DNA of 64,000 nt from a bacterium. GTDB taxonomy: Bacteria > Verrucomicrobiota > Verrucomicrobiia > Limisphaerales > J093. The notes under the pieces are model-generated. The model had not been told where the DNA came from, made no database searches, and saw only the letters and a list, made by a program, of their open reading frames with translations. Position 1 is the stretch's first letter; each line of letters opens with the position of its first letter. The stretch is from assembly GCA_021780105.1 (NCBI GenBank), contig JAJXZJ010000052.1:62001-126000 (forward strand), in the 5' to 3' direction. Shown here piece by piece: positions 53,258-62,103 of the stretch. A program made the translations under genes and the position numbers.

Positions 53258-53862
53258 TCGGTTCGATTCCGACCGGCTTTCTGGTGGCGCGGGCGCGCGG
53301 CGTGGACATCCGGTCGGCCGGCAGCGGCAACATAGGCGCGACCAATACGTTTCGCGTCCTTGGTCGTTCGGCGGGCGTGGCCGTCCTGCTGGCGGATGCG
53401 GCCAAGGGCGCCGTGCCGTGCGCCGTGCTGCCGCCGCTGGCGTGGCGCGTGGCCAGCGCCGGCGACAGCCTGAACGCGGAGTGGCTGGCCATCGCGGCCG
53501 GCGTCGCGGCCGTGCTGGGGCACAACTACACCTGCTGGCTGCGGTTCAAGGGCGGCAAGGGCATCGCGACGACGGCCGGCGTGCTGCTCGTGTTGATGCC
53601 GGTGGCGTTCGGCGCCTGCCTGGCCGCCTGGGTGGTGGTGTTCGCGCTCAGCCGCTACGTTTCGCTGGCCTCGCTCGCCGCCGCCGTGACGCTGCCGGTT
53701 TCCGTCTGGTTGTGGGGACAAAGCCGGGCGTTGCTCGGCATTGCGGCCGCGCTGGGCCTGCTCGCCATTGGCAAACACCGCGCCAACATCCGGCGTCTGT
53801 TGAACGGCACGGAAAGCCGCGTTGCCCGCCGCAAGCACGATTCGCCGCCTCCTTCATCATGA
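53212..53862 (+). CDS. plsY: Glycerol-3-phosphate acyltransferase PlsY
   Basis: 216 residues, integral membrane. Family motifs: LLAYLIGSIPTGFLVARARG, DIRSAGSGNIGATNTFRVLG, LLADAAKGAVPCAVL, AAVLGHNYTCWLRFKGGKGI. Transfers acyl from acyl-phosphate to glycerol 3-phosphate, the first step of phospholipid synthesis. GTG start. The stop overlaps the ATG of gpsA, which makes its substrate, so the two steps are co-expressed. Confidence 0.95.
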   Translation: MVFGVYLGVALLAYLIGSIPTGFLVARARGVDIRSAGSGNIGATNTFRVLGRSAGVAVLLADAAKGAVPCAVLPPLAWRVASAGDSLNAEWLAIAAGVAAVLGHNYTCWLRFKGGKGIATTAGVLLVLMPVAFGACLAAWVVVFALSRYVSLASLAAAVTLPVSVWLWGQSRALLGIAAALGLLAIGKHRANIRRLLNGTESRVARRKHDSPPPSS

Positions 53863-54839
53863 ACATCACGATACTTGGCACCGGTGCCTGGGGCACGGCG
53901 CTGGCCCGGCACCTTCATGCCGGCCAGCATCGAATCACCGTCTGGGACCACGACACGGACAACTTGCGCGTGCTCGGGCAAAGCGGCCGCAACGAAAAAT
54001 ATCTGCCCGGCATCGAACTGCCGCGCGGCCTGCGGGTCGAGCCTGAGCTGGCGCGTGCCTGGGAAGGGGCGGATCTGGTCGTGCTGGCCGTGCCCTCGAA
54101 GGCGGTGCGAACGGTGAGCCAGGCGCTGGCGCCGTTCAACGGCATCGTGGTGAGCGTCACCAAAGGGATCGAATACGAAACCGGCCTGACGATGAGCGGC
54201 GTGTTGCACCAGACGGCGCCGCGGGCGCGCGTGGCGGCGCTGTCCGGCCCGACGCTGGCGATGGAGGTGGCGCGGGGCATTCCAACGGCGGCCGTGGCCG
54301 CCAGCGCGGATCCGACGGTGGCGAAGCTGGCGCAGGATTTGTTCCACCGGCCGGCCTTCCGGATTTACACGAGCACGGACCTGCGCGGCGTCGAGCTGGG
54401 CGGCGCGCTGAAGAACATCATCGCCATCAGCGCCGGACTGTGCGACGGCCTCGGGTTCGGCGACAATTCCAAGGCGGCGCTGGTGACGCGGGCGATTGTC
54501 GAAATCCGCCGGCTGGGCGTGGCCTGCGGCGCGCACGCGGAGACGTTTGCCGGCCTGAGCGGCCTGGGCGATCTCGTGGTGACCTGTTTCTCGCGACTGA
54601 GCCGGAACCGGACGCTCGGCGAGCGGCTCGGTCGCGGCGAGCAGTTGAAGGACATTCTGGCCGGTTCCGTCAGCGTGGCGGAAGGCTATCCCACCGCGCG
54701 GGCCGCCTGGCAACTGGCGCGTTACCACGGCGTCGAAACCCCGATCATGGACGAAGTTTACGCGCTGCTTTACCAGGGAAAGGATCTGCATCAGGCAATC
54801 CTCGACCTGACCGGCCGCGGCTCCAAACCGGAGAACTGA
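53859..54839 (+). CDS. gpsA: Glycerol-3-phosphate dehydrogenase (NAD(P)+)
   Basis: 326 residues. ITILGTGAWGTALARHL is the Rossmann loop; GADLVVLAVPSKAVRTVSQ, SVTKGIE, AALSGPTLAMEVARGIPTA, the catalytic Lys in VELGGALKNIIAISAG and GLSGLGDLVVTCFS are all present. Makes sn-glycerol 3-phosphate from dihydroxyacetone phosphate for PlsY. Overlaps plsY by four bases. Confidence 0.96.
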   Translation: MNITILGTGAWGTALARHLHAGQHRITVWDHDTDNLRVLGQSGRNEKYLPGIELPRGLRVEPELARAWEGADLVVLAVPSKAVRTVSQALAPFNGIVVSVTKGIEYETGLTMSGVLHQTAPRARVAALSGPTLAMEVARGIPTAAVAASADPTVAKLAQDLFHRPAFRIYTSTDLRGVELGGALKNIIAISAGLCDGLGFGDNSKAALVTRAIVEIRRLGVACGAHAETFAGLSGLGDLVVTCFSRLSRNRTLGERLGRGEQLKDILAGSVSVAEGYPTARAAWQLARYHGVETPIMDEVYALLYQGKDLHQAILDLTGRGSKPEN

Positions 54840-54845
54840 CCCGGT

Positions 54846-55448
54846 TTAGGCGGCGGCCTGAATCAGCGCGAGAAGTTCGTCGTAGTCGTCAGCCGCGCGG
54901 AACTGGGAGAACTCCGCGCGAACGTTGGCCGGCGCGCGAAACAGGAAACCGACGTCCGCCGCCTTCAACATCGCCGTGTCGTTGTAGGAGTCGCCGGCGG
55001 CGATGACGCGGTAGTTCAGGCTGCGCAGCGCGACGACGGCCTGCTGCTTCTGCTCGCGGACGCGCAGTTGATAATCCACGATCCGGCCATCTTCCACCAC
55101 GAGCCGGTGACAAAGGAGGGTGGGCCAGTCAAGCTGGCGCAGCAGCGGTTGGGCGAATTGCTCGAAGGTGTCCGAAAGAATGATGACCTGGGTGAAGCGG
55201 CGGAGCGCGTTGAGGAATTCCGGCGCGCCGTCAAGCGGACGGAGCGAGCCGATGACAGCCTGGATGTCCGCGAGTTTCAGGCCGTGTTGGGCCAGCAGCT
55301 TCAGGCGGCCGCGCATCAGCACGTCGTAATCGGGAACGTCCCGCGTCGTCAGCCGGAGTTCAGCGATGCCGGTCTTTTCGGCGACGGCAATCCAGATCTC
55401 CGGCGTCAACACGCCTTCCATGTCCAGGGTGACCAACGATTGTTGCAC
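54846..55448 (-). CDS. thrH: ThrH-type phosphoserine phosphatase/homoserine phosphotransferase
   Basis: 200 residues, HAD fold. Motif I is LVTLDMEGVLTPEIWI, with Glu where most phosphoserine phosphatases have Asp, typical of ThrH. VIILSDTFEQFAQPLL and VIAAGDSYNDTAMLKAADVG are motifs II and IV. Bifunctional in Pseudomonas (phosphoserine phosphatase and homoserine phosphotransferase). Monocistronic, convergent with gpsA. Confidence 0.92.
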   Translation of the reverse strand: MQQSLVTLDMEGVLTPEIWIAVAEKTGIAELRLTTRDVPDYDVLMRGRLKLLAQHGLKLADIQAVIGSLRPLDGAPEFLNALRRFTQVIILSDTFEQFAQPLLRQLDWPTLLCHRLVVEDGRIVDYQLRVREQKQQAVVALRSLNYRVIAAGDSYNDTAMLKAADVGFLFRAPANVRAEFSQFRAADDYDELLALIQAAA

Positions 55449-55505
55449 GGGCGGATGCTTCCAAGGCGGCGGCCGGGTGTCGAGCAGAAGCCGGCAAACT
55501 GGTGA

Positions 55506-56072
55506 TTATTTGCTGCCGGGATGCACGGCCGGCAGCGCCGCGAGGTCGGGCGGCAGTCGGTTCGCGTCAAACGTCTCCACGTTCATGCGCAGCACGCTGA
55601 ACAACGGCACGCCAAGGTCCACGGCGCCGTTGGAGCGGTCCACCAGCATGGCAACGCCGAGGACATGGCCCTGCCGCGCCCGGACGATGGCCAGGGTTTC
55701 CTGAACCCGGCCACCTTTGGTGACGACATCCTCCACGACGAGCACCCGCTCCTGGGGCGCAATCTGAAAGCCGCGCCGCAGCGCGAGCCGGCCGTCTTCC
55801 TTTTCGGCGAAAATGAACCGTGCCCGGAGCTGCCGCGCCACCTCCTGGCCAATGACCAGCCCGCCCATCGCCGGCGCAATCACCGTCGCCACCTGCAGGG
55901 ACCGCACGCGATCCGCCAGTGCGGCGCCCAGGCGCTCGACCACCGGCATGGATTGAAGCGCGAGGGCGCATTGGAAATACTGGCGGCTGTGCAGGCCGCT
56001 GCGCAGGATGAAATGGCCTTCGAGCAGCGCGCCGGTTTCTCGAAAAACTTGCAGAACCTCGTCGGTTGTCAT
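55506..56072 (-). CDS. pyrE: Orotate phosphoribosyltransferase
   Basis: 188 residues. N-terminal MTTDEVLQVFRETGALLEGH then FILRSGLHSRQYFQ is typical PyrE. The PRPP-binding motif is RVLVVEDVVTKGGRVQETLA; ATVIAPAMGGLVIGQEVA supplies another binding loop. Converts orotate and PRPP to OMP in pyrimidine synthesis. A longer frame to 56135 was not used. Divergent from the membrane-protein gene. Confidence 0.93.
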   Translation of the reverse strand: MTTDEVLQVFRETGALLEGHFILRSGLHSRQYFQCALALQSMPVVERLGAALADRVRSLQVATVIAPAMGGLVIGQEVARQLRARFIFAEKEDGRLALRRGFQIAPQERVLVVEDVVTKGGRVQETLAIVRARQGHVLGVAMLVDRSNGAVDLGVPLFSVLRMNVETFDANRLPPDLAALPAVHPGSK

Positions 56073-56197
56073 GCGGCGATGAAACACAACTTCGGCCGGC
56101 GCGACAATGGCGAAACCAATGCGGGCCGGGGACAATGCGGACCGGCATGGGAAGCGGGTGTCGTGCGATTGCCTTGTTGAAAAGCTTCAAACGGGTG

Positions 56198-56226
56198 TTG
56201 ACGAGAACTGGTTTGCATTGCAAACT
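56198..56226 (+). promoter_or_regulatory. Promoter with overlapping palindromic operator
   Basis: TTGACG (56198-56203) is a good -35 element; 17 bases later CAAACT (56221-56226) is a weak -10. The perfect palindrome GTTTGCA-T-TGCAAAC (56211-56225) fills the spacer and reaches into the -10, a typical place for repression. The winged-helix protein encoded second in this operon (57029-57325) is the obvious candidate binder. Confidence 0.55.
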
Positions 56227-56234
56227 AGTCGGCG

Positions 56235-57032
56235 ATGACAAATCCATTTCGGGCTTACATCGATTTCGTCCGGTCCATTGAACGCGCCAAACGCGAAGGA
56301 CGCACGGACGAATTACTCCGCGCGGCGAAAGAGCGGCATGAGCTTCAATTGAAAATGCTCCGTCCGGCGCGCTACGAGATGATTGACGGTTCCGGCGAGA
56401 TTGGCTGGGGAATGTCACAACTGTGCTTTGCCCTGGCGGCCTACACGTCGGTTTTCCTGCCGAATTCGCCGGCGAAAACCTGGCTTCCTTGGCTGCTCAT
56501 GGTGAGCGCCTGCATCGCAATGCCTCTGTCGCGCTGGCTCATCAAGAAGTTCATCACCTGGCCGCGCACCGGCTATGCCGTCCGCCGCCGGGACAAGTCA
56601 TCTTGGATCACTATTGTCACGAGTGTTGTTGTAACGGCCGGCATCAGTATCGCGATGGTTCACCTGCTGCGACCCGAAATGAACCAGGCGATCCAGGCCC
56701 AAATTCAGTCCCGGATTCACCACAGCGGCGTGGCCGCACCCGGCGAGTTAACTCAGAACGGGACCATCATGCTGGCAGTCTATGTGGTGTCGAGTGCGAT
56801 GATGTATCTGATGATGTCCGCCAGCGCGATGGGAAAACACCCGTGGAAATGGTTCGCGTTGACCTTGATGGTGCTGGGTTTGATTGGGATCAGCCTCGGC
56901 GTCCCCGGCAATTTCAACGAACGGATGCGGCCGTTGGGATTGTTTGCCGGCGTGGTTTGGACTGTCTCCGGTGGTATTGTGTTTCTTTCCTACCTTCGCC
57001 ACAGCCACCCGCCTGACACCGAGCTTGTATGA
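56235..57032 (+). CDS. Membrane protein paired with winged-helix regulator
   Basis: 265 residues with about six hydrophobic segments after a 60-residue soluble N-terminus: QLCFALAAYTSVFLP, WLPWLLMVSACIAMPLSRWL, ITIVTSVVVTAGISIAMVHL, IMLAVYVVSSAMMYLMMSAS, FALTLMVLGLIGISLGV and LFAGVVWTVSGGIVFLSYL. No family recognised. It overlaps the following regulator gene by four bases, so both are probably one unit controlled from the palindromic promoter. Confidence 0.8.
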   Translation: MTNPFRAYIDFVRSIERAKREGRTDELLRAAKERHELQLKMLRPARYEMIDGSGEIGWGMSQLCFALAAYTSVFLPNSPAKTWLPWLLMVSACIAMPLSRWLIKKFITWPRTGYAVRRRDKSSWITIVTSVVVTAGISIAMVHLLRPEMNQAIQAQIQSRIHHSGVAAPGELTQNGTIMLAVYVVSSAMMYLMMSASAMGKHPWKWFALTLMVLGLIGISLGVPGNFNERMRPLGLFAGVVWTVSGGIVFLSYLRHSHPPDTELV

Positions 57033-57325
57033 ACGCGCAACTCCGCGCCATTTCCGAGCTGGACCGGGTCATTCATGAACCCGGCCGGCTGATGATTGTC
57101 GCCCTGCTCGCGGGGGTGAAGGAATGTGATTTCCTTTTCCTGTTGCGCGAAACAGAGATGAACAAAGGCAATCTTTCCAGCCATCTGGCCCGGCTGGAAG
57201 AGGCCGGCTACGTCGAAATCGAGAAGACCTACCGCGGCAAAGTGCCCCAGACGCTGCTGCGCTTGAAGCCGGCGGGCCGGACGACGTTTGACAACTATCG
57301 GAAAGGACTGATGGCCGCCTTTTGA
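57029..57325 (+). CDS. Winged-helix transcriptional regulator (HTH_34/MarR-like)
   Basis: 98 residues. The single winged-helix domain is IHEPGRLMIVALLAGVKECD, then TEMNKGNLSSHLARLEEAGY as recognition helix region and VEIEKTYRGKVPQTLLRLK as wing. Such small regulators are typically dimeric repressors of an adjacent membrane protein gene. Translation is coupled to that gene by ATGA, and the palindrome in their promoter suggests autorepression. Confidence 0.9.
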   Translation: MNAQLRAISELDRVIHEPGRLMIVALLAGVKECDFLFLLRETEMNKGNLSSHLARLEEAGYVEIEKTYRGKVPQTLLRLKPAGRTTFDNYRKGLMAAF

Positions 57326-57479
57326 CGCCGGGGCGAAACGCCGAACGGGGAGCAATCCGGCAACTTTTCCGCGAATCCGGCCCGCCAACTCGTCGCGTGA
57401 GTCACTCGTTCATTCGCGTCCGAGACGGCCGGGCAAAAACGAAGCGGTTAGGTTGACAGCCGGCGGCGCGGGCGCGGAC

Positions 57480-57707
57480 TCACGCTGGGCGGGGGTTGCG
57501 GTCCGTCTGGCACCAAAGCAGATAGATGATCGGCAGAATGCCGACGGTGTTGAAGATGGCAATGCAGACGAACCACGCGAGTTGATTATTGCGCGCGCTC
57601 TTCCACATGCCGATGGCTTTCCAGACTCCATCCCACAGGGCGATGAGCATGATGACGGGGATCAGCAAACCAAACCATGCGGGAGAAAAATTGACGTTCG
57701 GGCTCAT
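57480..57707 (-). CDS. DUF5652-like small membrane protein
   Basis: 75 residues with two membrane helices: [20 protein letters not shown] and [20 protein letters not shown], then LLWCQTD. The pattern [20 protein letters not shown] is characteristic of DUF5652 proteins of unknown role. Sequence and length fit. Stands alone between convergent and divergent neighbours. Confidence 0.78.
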   Translation of the reverse strand: MSPNVNFSPAWFGLLIPVIMLIALWDGVWKAIGMWKSARNNQLAWFVCIAIFNTVGILPIIYLLWCQTDRNPRPA

Positions 57708-57862
57708 ACGAGCGGCAGAGTGTTCCGTCGGTCACGCGCGTCAAGAACAAATGTCCGGTCTTCGTCACGCCTTCGCCGGGCGGAGAATTCAGGGCAGATC
57801 GGAGGCGGCCACGCAAAAATGCTTGTAACCGGATCGTTGTTGCCGGAATGGTTTCAACAGCT

Positions 57863-58735
57863 ATGAACGCCATTCACGTCCGCCGTCCGCCCGCGCGGGG
57901 GTTCACCCTGATCGAATTGCTGGTGGTGATTGCGATCATCGCCATCCTCGCGGGCATGTTGCTGCCGGCCCTGTCCAAGGCAAAAGCCAAAGCGCAAGGC
58001 ATCTTGTGCATGAACAATGGCAACCAGCTCATCAAGGCCATGCACATGTATGCCGGGGACTTTAACGATTTCCTGCCACCCAACTACGCCGACGGAACCG
58101 ATGCCCCCTACTGCAACTGGTGTTGCGGCCAGGCCGGCCCTGGTGGTGCGCAGGAGTTCAACACGGACATCCTTCAGGACCCGACCCGCTGTCTTCTGGC
58201 TTCCTACCTCGGCAGCACCATCGCTGTCTGGCATTGCCCGGCCGACAAGCGCCTCGGTTTGTATCAAGGGACCAACGCCATGTATCGCGGCAAGAAAATC
58301 CCCTGCGCCCGGTCGGTCTCCATGAGCCAGGCGGTCGGCACCAATCCTTACGTGGCCGGCGGCAAAACCGCCGTGTTCGGACCGTGGCTGACCGGCACGT
58401 TGAACTGGGCTTACAACAAGTGGCAGACTTACGGCCGATTGTCCGACTTCAACAATCCCGGCCCGGCCTCGACGTTCATGATTTTGGACGAGGACCCCAA
58501 CAGCCTCAATGACGCGGGTTTCGCGGTTTCCTGCCAGACGCCGGTGTGGATCGACTGGCCGAGCACTGCGCACAACATGGCCTGCGGCTTTGCCTTTGCC
58601 GACGCGCATTCCGAGGTTCACAAGTGGATCGTCCCCAGCACCAAGGTCGTCAACGGCAACATCAGCCAGAAGCCGGTGCCTGGCAGCGCCGACTGGCTGT
58701 GGATTTCGTCGCGCACCTCGGCACCGCGCCAATGA
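57863..58735 (+). CDS. Pseudopilin-like protein translationally coupled to GH16 gene
   Basis: 290 residues from ATG 57863. After RRPPARG the mature helix is [18 protein letters not shown], then [20 protein letters not shown], nearly the same as the copy at 23728. The globular part has [10 protein letters not shown] and ends with [17 protein letters not shown]. The TGA stop overlaps the ATG of the following GH16 gene. That coupling makes a shared function or co-export with the glycosidase plausible. Confidence 0.9.
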   Translation: MNAIHVRRPPARGFTLIELLVVIAIIAILAGMLLPALSKAKAKAQGILCMNNGNQLIKAMHMYAGDFNDFLPPNYADGTDAPYCNWCCGQAGPGGAQEFNTDILQDPTRCLLASYLGSTIAVWHCPADKRLGLYQGTNAMYRGKKIPCARSVSMSQAVGTNPYVAGGKTAVFGPWLTGTLNWAYNKWQTYGRLSDFNNPGPASTFMILDEDPNSLNDAGFAVSCQTPVWIDWPSTAHNMACGFAFADAHSEVHKWIVPSTKVVNGNISQKPVPGSADWLWISSRTSAPRQ

Positions 58736-59592
58736 AAACTTCGCTGATGAATACCCGTCGCGTTTCGCTCGGACGGCGATTCGTTTCCGCTGCCAGGTGG
58801 TGGCTGGCCGTGTTGGGCGTCGCCTGCATCGCCAACTGCCTGGCGCAACGACCCGCCCAAAACCCCATGTCGTCCGTGCGGTATACCCCGGAAGCGCTCG
58901 GCTATGAACTGGTCTGGCAGGACGACTTCAACGGCCATGCGCTCGATACGAACAAATGGGAGGTTCGTGGCGTGGGTCCCCGAGCGTTGGGCTTCGTGTC
59001 GCCCGAGGCGGTGACCGTGGAGGACGGCTATTTGAAGTTGCACGCGTTGAAGAAAGACGGCCGCTTTCTGCTCGGCGCCGTGGGGACGCAGAATCACTTC
59101 ATGACCCGCTATGGCTTCTACGAATGCCGGGCGCAGCTTCAAAAGTCGCCGGGCATCTGGGGAGCCTTCTGGATCCAGTCGCCCGACATTGCCAAGGGCG
59201 AAGACCCCGCGGTCTATGGGGCCGAGATTGACATCATGGAGTTCTTCAAGAAACTCGGGCCGGACATCGTCTCCCACAATGTTTACTGGGCCTATGGTCC
59301 GCATCAACAGACCACCCACGGCATGCAAAGCTATCGCCCGGGCGTCAGCGAAGGCTTCCACACGTTCGCCCTGGAGTGGACCCCGGACAAATACGTGTTC
59401 TTTGTGGACGGTTACAAATACTACGAAGTCACCACCGGCATTTCCCACATCAAGGAATATTTGATCCTCAGCATGGAAATCCCCTCGGATGCGAAGGACA
59501 TCCAACACACCGTCTTCCCGGACGTGTTCACCGTGGATTACGTGAAGGTGTATCAGAAGAAGGCGGGCCAGCCAGGGCAGACTGCCAGGTAG
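58732..59592 (+). CDS. GH16 family glycoside hydrolase, secreted
   Basis: 286 residues. The leader has a basic start and hydrophobic core [17 protein letters not shown]; the Cys in IANCLA could be a lipobox. The jelly-roll body starts [20 protein letters not shown] and has the catalytic EIDIMEFF (about residues 165-172), EXDXXE type, plus [22 protein letters not shown]16 enzymes cleave beta-1,3 or beta-1,4 glucans and galactans such as laminarin or agar. Starts inside the stop of the pseudopilin gene. Confidence 0.92.
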   Translation: MKTSLMNTRRVSLGRRFVSAARWWLAVLGVACIANCLAQRPAQNPMSSVRYTPEALGYELVWQDDFNGHALDTNKWEVRGVGPRALGFVSPEAVTVEDGYLKLHALKKDGRFLLGAVGTQNHFMTRYGFYECRAQLQKSPGIWGAFWIQSPDIAKGEDPAVYGAEIDIMEFFKKLGPDIVSHNVYWAYGPHQQTTHGMQSYRPGVSEGFHTFALEWTPDKYVFFVDGYKYYEVTTGISHIKEYLILSMEIPSDAKDIQHTVFPDVFTVDYVKVYQKKAGQPGQTAR

Positions 59593-59811
59593 GAGGCGTC
59601 AACAGATGCGAGAACGGTGCCTGCTGCCTCCGTCGCCGGGCATCCCAGCGCCATGCAAAGGCGCGGTGAAGCGCCGGAAGGGAGGAACTCTTCGGTCGGT
59701 TGCGTCACCGTGACGTTTAAGCGCCGACAACCGGCCGGGAGACCGAAAGACCTGATCACTGCCAAACCGCTTTTTCCGTGCGGATCACCGCTCGGCCGGT
59801 AAAATGCCGTC

Positions 59812-60696
59812 ATGTCCGACGCGTTCCGGCAATTGCTCAACGCCATGATCGCCCACCTCGACGATCTGGCCGCCCACGGCACCCGCTTTGTGCCCGTGGC
59901 GCCCGCCACGCTGGCGGCGCTGGCCACGGCGCGTCCCTGGCGCACGATGCCGGCAAAACCAACCGTCTCACAACCCGCGCCCCCCGCCGTTCGCCCCATG
60001 CCAAAACCCCCAACTGCCCCCGCCGCGCCGGCGATACTTAATTTTCATTCGCCCCCTGCCCCGCTGTCGCCCGCAGAAAAGGAAGCCCGCATGGCGGCAC
60101 TGCGTGAGCGCGTGTTGCCCTGCCGGAAGTGCGAGCACCTGGCCGCGGCGCGGCGGAACGTGGTTTTCGGCGTCGGCGACATTCATTCGCCGTTGATGTT
60201 TGTCGGTGAAGCGCCGGGTGCCGACGAAGACGCCCAGGGCGAGCCGTTTGTGGGGCGCGCCGGCCAGCTTCTGACGAAAATCATCCAGACAATGGGACTG
60301 GGCCGCGACCGGGTTTACATCGCCAACATTCTCAAATGCCGCCCGGATACTCCTGGCCAGACGGCGGGCAACCGCAAGCCGACACCGGCGGAAATGCACA
60401 CCTGCCTGCCGTATCTGCTGGAGCAGATTCAAATCATCCAGCCACGGGTCATGGTGGCCCTCGGCGCGACGGCCATCGAGGGTCTGTTCGGCCGCACTGA
60501 AGGCATCACCCGCTTGCGCGGCAACTGGTTGGAATTTCAGGGCGTGCCGGTCATGCCCACCTACCATCCGGCCTACCTGTTGCGCAACCAGGCCCTCGCG
60601 GAAAAACGCAAGGTCTGGGAGGACATGCTGGCGGTGATGACGAAACTCGGCCTGCCGATCAGCGAGAAGCAGCGCGGCTTTTTTCTCAAAGCCTGA
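59812..60696 (+). CDS. Family 4 (type IV) uracil-DNA glycosylase
   Basis: 294 residues. An Ala/Pro-rich N-terminal 90 residues precede the domain. Iron-sulfur cysteines sit in [18 protein letters not shown] and EMHTCLPYL. Active-site motifs: [20 protein letters not shown] and [15 protein letters not shown]. Removes uracil from DNA in base-excision repair. The long proline-rich leader is typical for members in this phylum and resembles a flexible linker. Confidence 0.94.
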   Translation: MSDAFRQLLNAMIAHLDDLAAHGTRFVPVAPATLAALATARPWRTMPAKPTVSQPAPPAVRPMPKPPTAPAAPAILNFHSPPAPLSPAEKEARMAALRERVLPCRKCEHLAAARRNVVFGVGDIHSPLMFVGEAPGADEDAQGEPFVGRAGQLLTKIIQTMGLGRDRVYIANILKCRPDTPGQTAGNRKPTPAEMHTCLPYLLEQIQIIQPRVMVALGATAIEGLFGRTEGITRLRGNWLEFQGVPVMPTYHPAYLLRNQALAEKRKVWEDMLAVMTKLGLPISEKQRGFFLKA

Positions 60697-60750
60697 GCCG
60701 CGTCGAGATCAGGCCCGGACGTGGATAAACGCCCGGCCGGCCAACGAAAA

Positions 60751-60772
60751 GGCCGCGCCTGGCGGCGCGGCC
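60751..60772 (-). terminator. Hairpin terminator for the small minus-strand gene
   Basis: GGCCGCGCC (60751-60759) pairs perfectly with GGCGCGGCC (60764-60772), four-base loop, flanked by AAAA on both sides. On the minus strand it gives a strong stem followed by TTTT, 30 bases after the stop of the 54-residue gene; on the plus strand it may serve the udg gene less well. Confidence 0.65.
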
Positions 60773-60801
60773 AAAACTCATAATTGGTTAATCCTTTAGA
60801 A

Positions 60802-60966
60802 TCAAGCAGCGGTCTGTTCAGACCAGTCGTTTAGCCGGAGATACTCCCGGATTTTCCGCCGTTCATAGCGGTTTTTCTTGGGTTTGTCCGGCCGGTCAGC
60901 CACCTGCCGGAACGGATGTTTGCTGCTGCGAATGACTTCAGTGATGGTTTCGATCGACTTGGTCAT
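60802..60966 (-). CDS. Small basic protein, 54 aa
   Basis: ATG 60966 is preceded by AAGGAAAG, a good ribosome-binding site. The product is MTKSIETITEVIRSSKHPFR with a Lys/Arg-rich middle (DKPKKNRYERRKIREYLRLN) and SEQTAA end. Helical, strongly basic; nucleic-acid binding or ribosome association would fit. Followed by its own terminator. The frame extends upstream to 61020 but the ribosome-binding site argues for this start. No family recognised. Confidence 0.68.
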   Translation of the reverse strand: MTKSIETITEVIRSSKHPFRQVADRPDKPKKNRYERRKIREYLRLNDWSEQTAA

Positions 60967-61040
60967 GGCTTTCCTTCGTTGGATTTTTGCTGAGCCGTGG
61001 AAGGATGACACCTCCCGCACTTTCCTCGGTGCGCCCGTTC

Positions 61041-61132
61041 TGGTTTGAACGTCAGTGTCATTTCAGCTCAATGCTGTAATGTTTGAAAGCTGGGCGCCTT
61101 CAACGTTCAAACCAATGTCACAAAATTGTGAC
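61041..61132. promoter_or_regulatory. Nested inverted repeats upstream of the small basic gene
   Basis: TGGTTTGAACGT (61041-61052) and ACGTTCAAACCA (61103-61114) are a perfect 12-bp inverted pair, 50 bases apart. Next to it is GTCACAA-AA-TTGTGAC (61117-61132), a 7-2-7 palindrome, and TGTCA recurs at 61056-61060. Likely operator sites or an RNA stem in the leader; on the minus strand they lie between prmA's end and the small gene's promoter. Confidence 0.45.
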
Positions 61133-61182
61133 CTGTCCAGCACAAATTTTTCTGCTGGCCCGGATTAGCCGCTCGCCCGAAG

Positions 61183-62103
61183 TCAGGCCCGCGTTCCGCG
61201 CCGGCCCATCCGGCTGAACGCGCCGGATTGCCATTCCTTGTCCGCCTTCGTGGCGACCAACGAAAGCCCGGCCGCCTCGTAGTGCCGGCGCACGCGCGGA
61301 AATTCCGCGGCGAGAATCCCCGCGAGCACCAGCCGTCCCGCCGGACGCAACCGGCACAGGATGCGGTCGCGTTCGGCCAGCAGCAGATTGGCCAGCAGGT
61401 TGGCGCACACCACATCAAACCGCTCGTTGGATTCCAACGGCAGTTTCGTCAGGTTCCGGCGGGAAAGCTGAATCTGGCGGGCGACGCCGTTTTGCCGCGC
61501 GTTTTCGCGGGCCACGCGGATGGCGGCGGCGTCGAAATCGAACGCCGTCACCGGCGCAAAACCCAGCCTGGCCGCGGCAATTGCCAGAATGCCCGATCCG
61601 GTACCCATATCGAGCAACGACCGGCCGCCTTCCACTGGCCGGCACGCCACCACCTGTTCCAGACAGAACGCCGTCGTCGGGTGATGGCCGGTGCCGAAGC
61701 TCAAACCCGGATCGAGCACGATTTCCACCTCGCCGGCCCGTGGTCGGCGCCGGCTCCAGCTCGGCTTCACGAGTAGCGCGCCGCCGATTGCCAGCGTCTT
61801 GAAATGCCGTTTCCACGCCTCCGCCCAATCCCGGCGCTTGATGGCGCGCACCTTGACCCGGGCGCGGCCGCTGACCAGGCCGGCCTCCCGCAGACGCCGC
61901 CACCCGCGCTCCAGCCGCTCGCGCCGCGCCGCCGACCACGTCGCGAGGCGGGCGCAATAGACGCTGATGTCGCTGACGAGCGTTTCCTCGTCCGTGTAAA
62001 TCACCGGCGTCTGACGAACAATGCGTTCCAGCAGGTCGGCCACCGGTTGCTCCGCCTCCACCGGCACGGACACGGAAATTTTCCACAACTCGCCGGCGCT
62101 CAC
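61183..62103 (-). CDS. prmA: Ribosomal protein L11 methyltransferase
   Basis: 306 residues from GTG 62103, which overlaps the preceding stop (GTGA). LWKISVSVPVEAEQPVADLL is the N-terminal substrate-recognition domain. The SAM-binding part has LDPGLSFGTGHHPTTAFCLE, LLDMGTGSGILAIAAARLG, AFDFDAAAIRVARENA and the NLLANLLL active-site segment. Trimethylates L11. The frame continues upstream to 62163 without resemblance. Confidence 0.93.
   Translation of the reverse strand: MSAGELWKISVSVPVEAEQPVADLLERIVRQTPVIYTDEETLVSDISVYCARLATWSAARRERLERGWRRLREAGLVSGRARVKVRAIKRRDWAEAWKRHFKTLAIGGALLVKPSWSRRRPRAGEVEIVLDPGLSFGTGHHPTTAFCLEQVVACRPVEGGRSLLDMGTGSGILAIAAARLGFAPVTAFDFDAAAIRVARENARQNGVARQIQLSRRNLTKLPLESNERFDVVCANLLANLLLAERDRILCRLRPAGRLVLAGILAAEFPRVRRHYEAAGLSLVATKADKEWQSGAFSRMGRRGTRA

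Noticed and set aside
59702-59716. Small palindrome CGTCAC-C-GTGACG between GH16 and udg genes
   Set aside because: Only six-base arms, no promoter elements around it; could be chance in GC-rich sequence.
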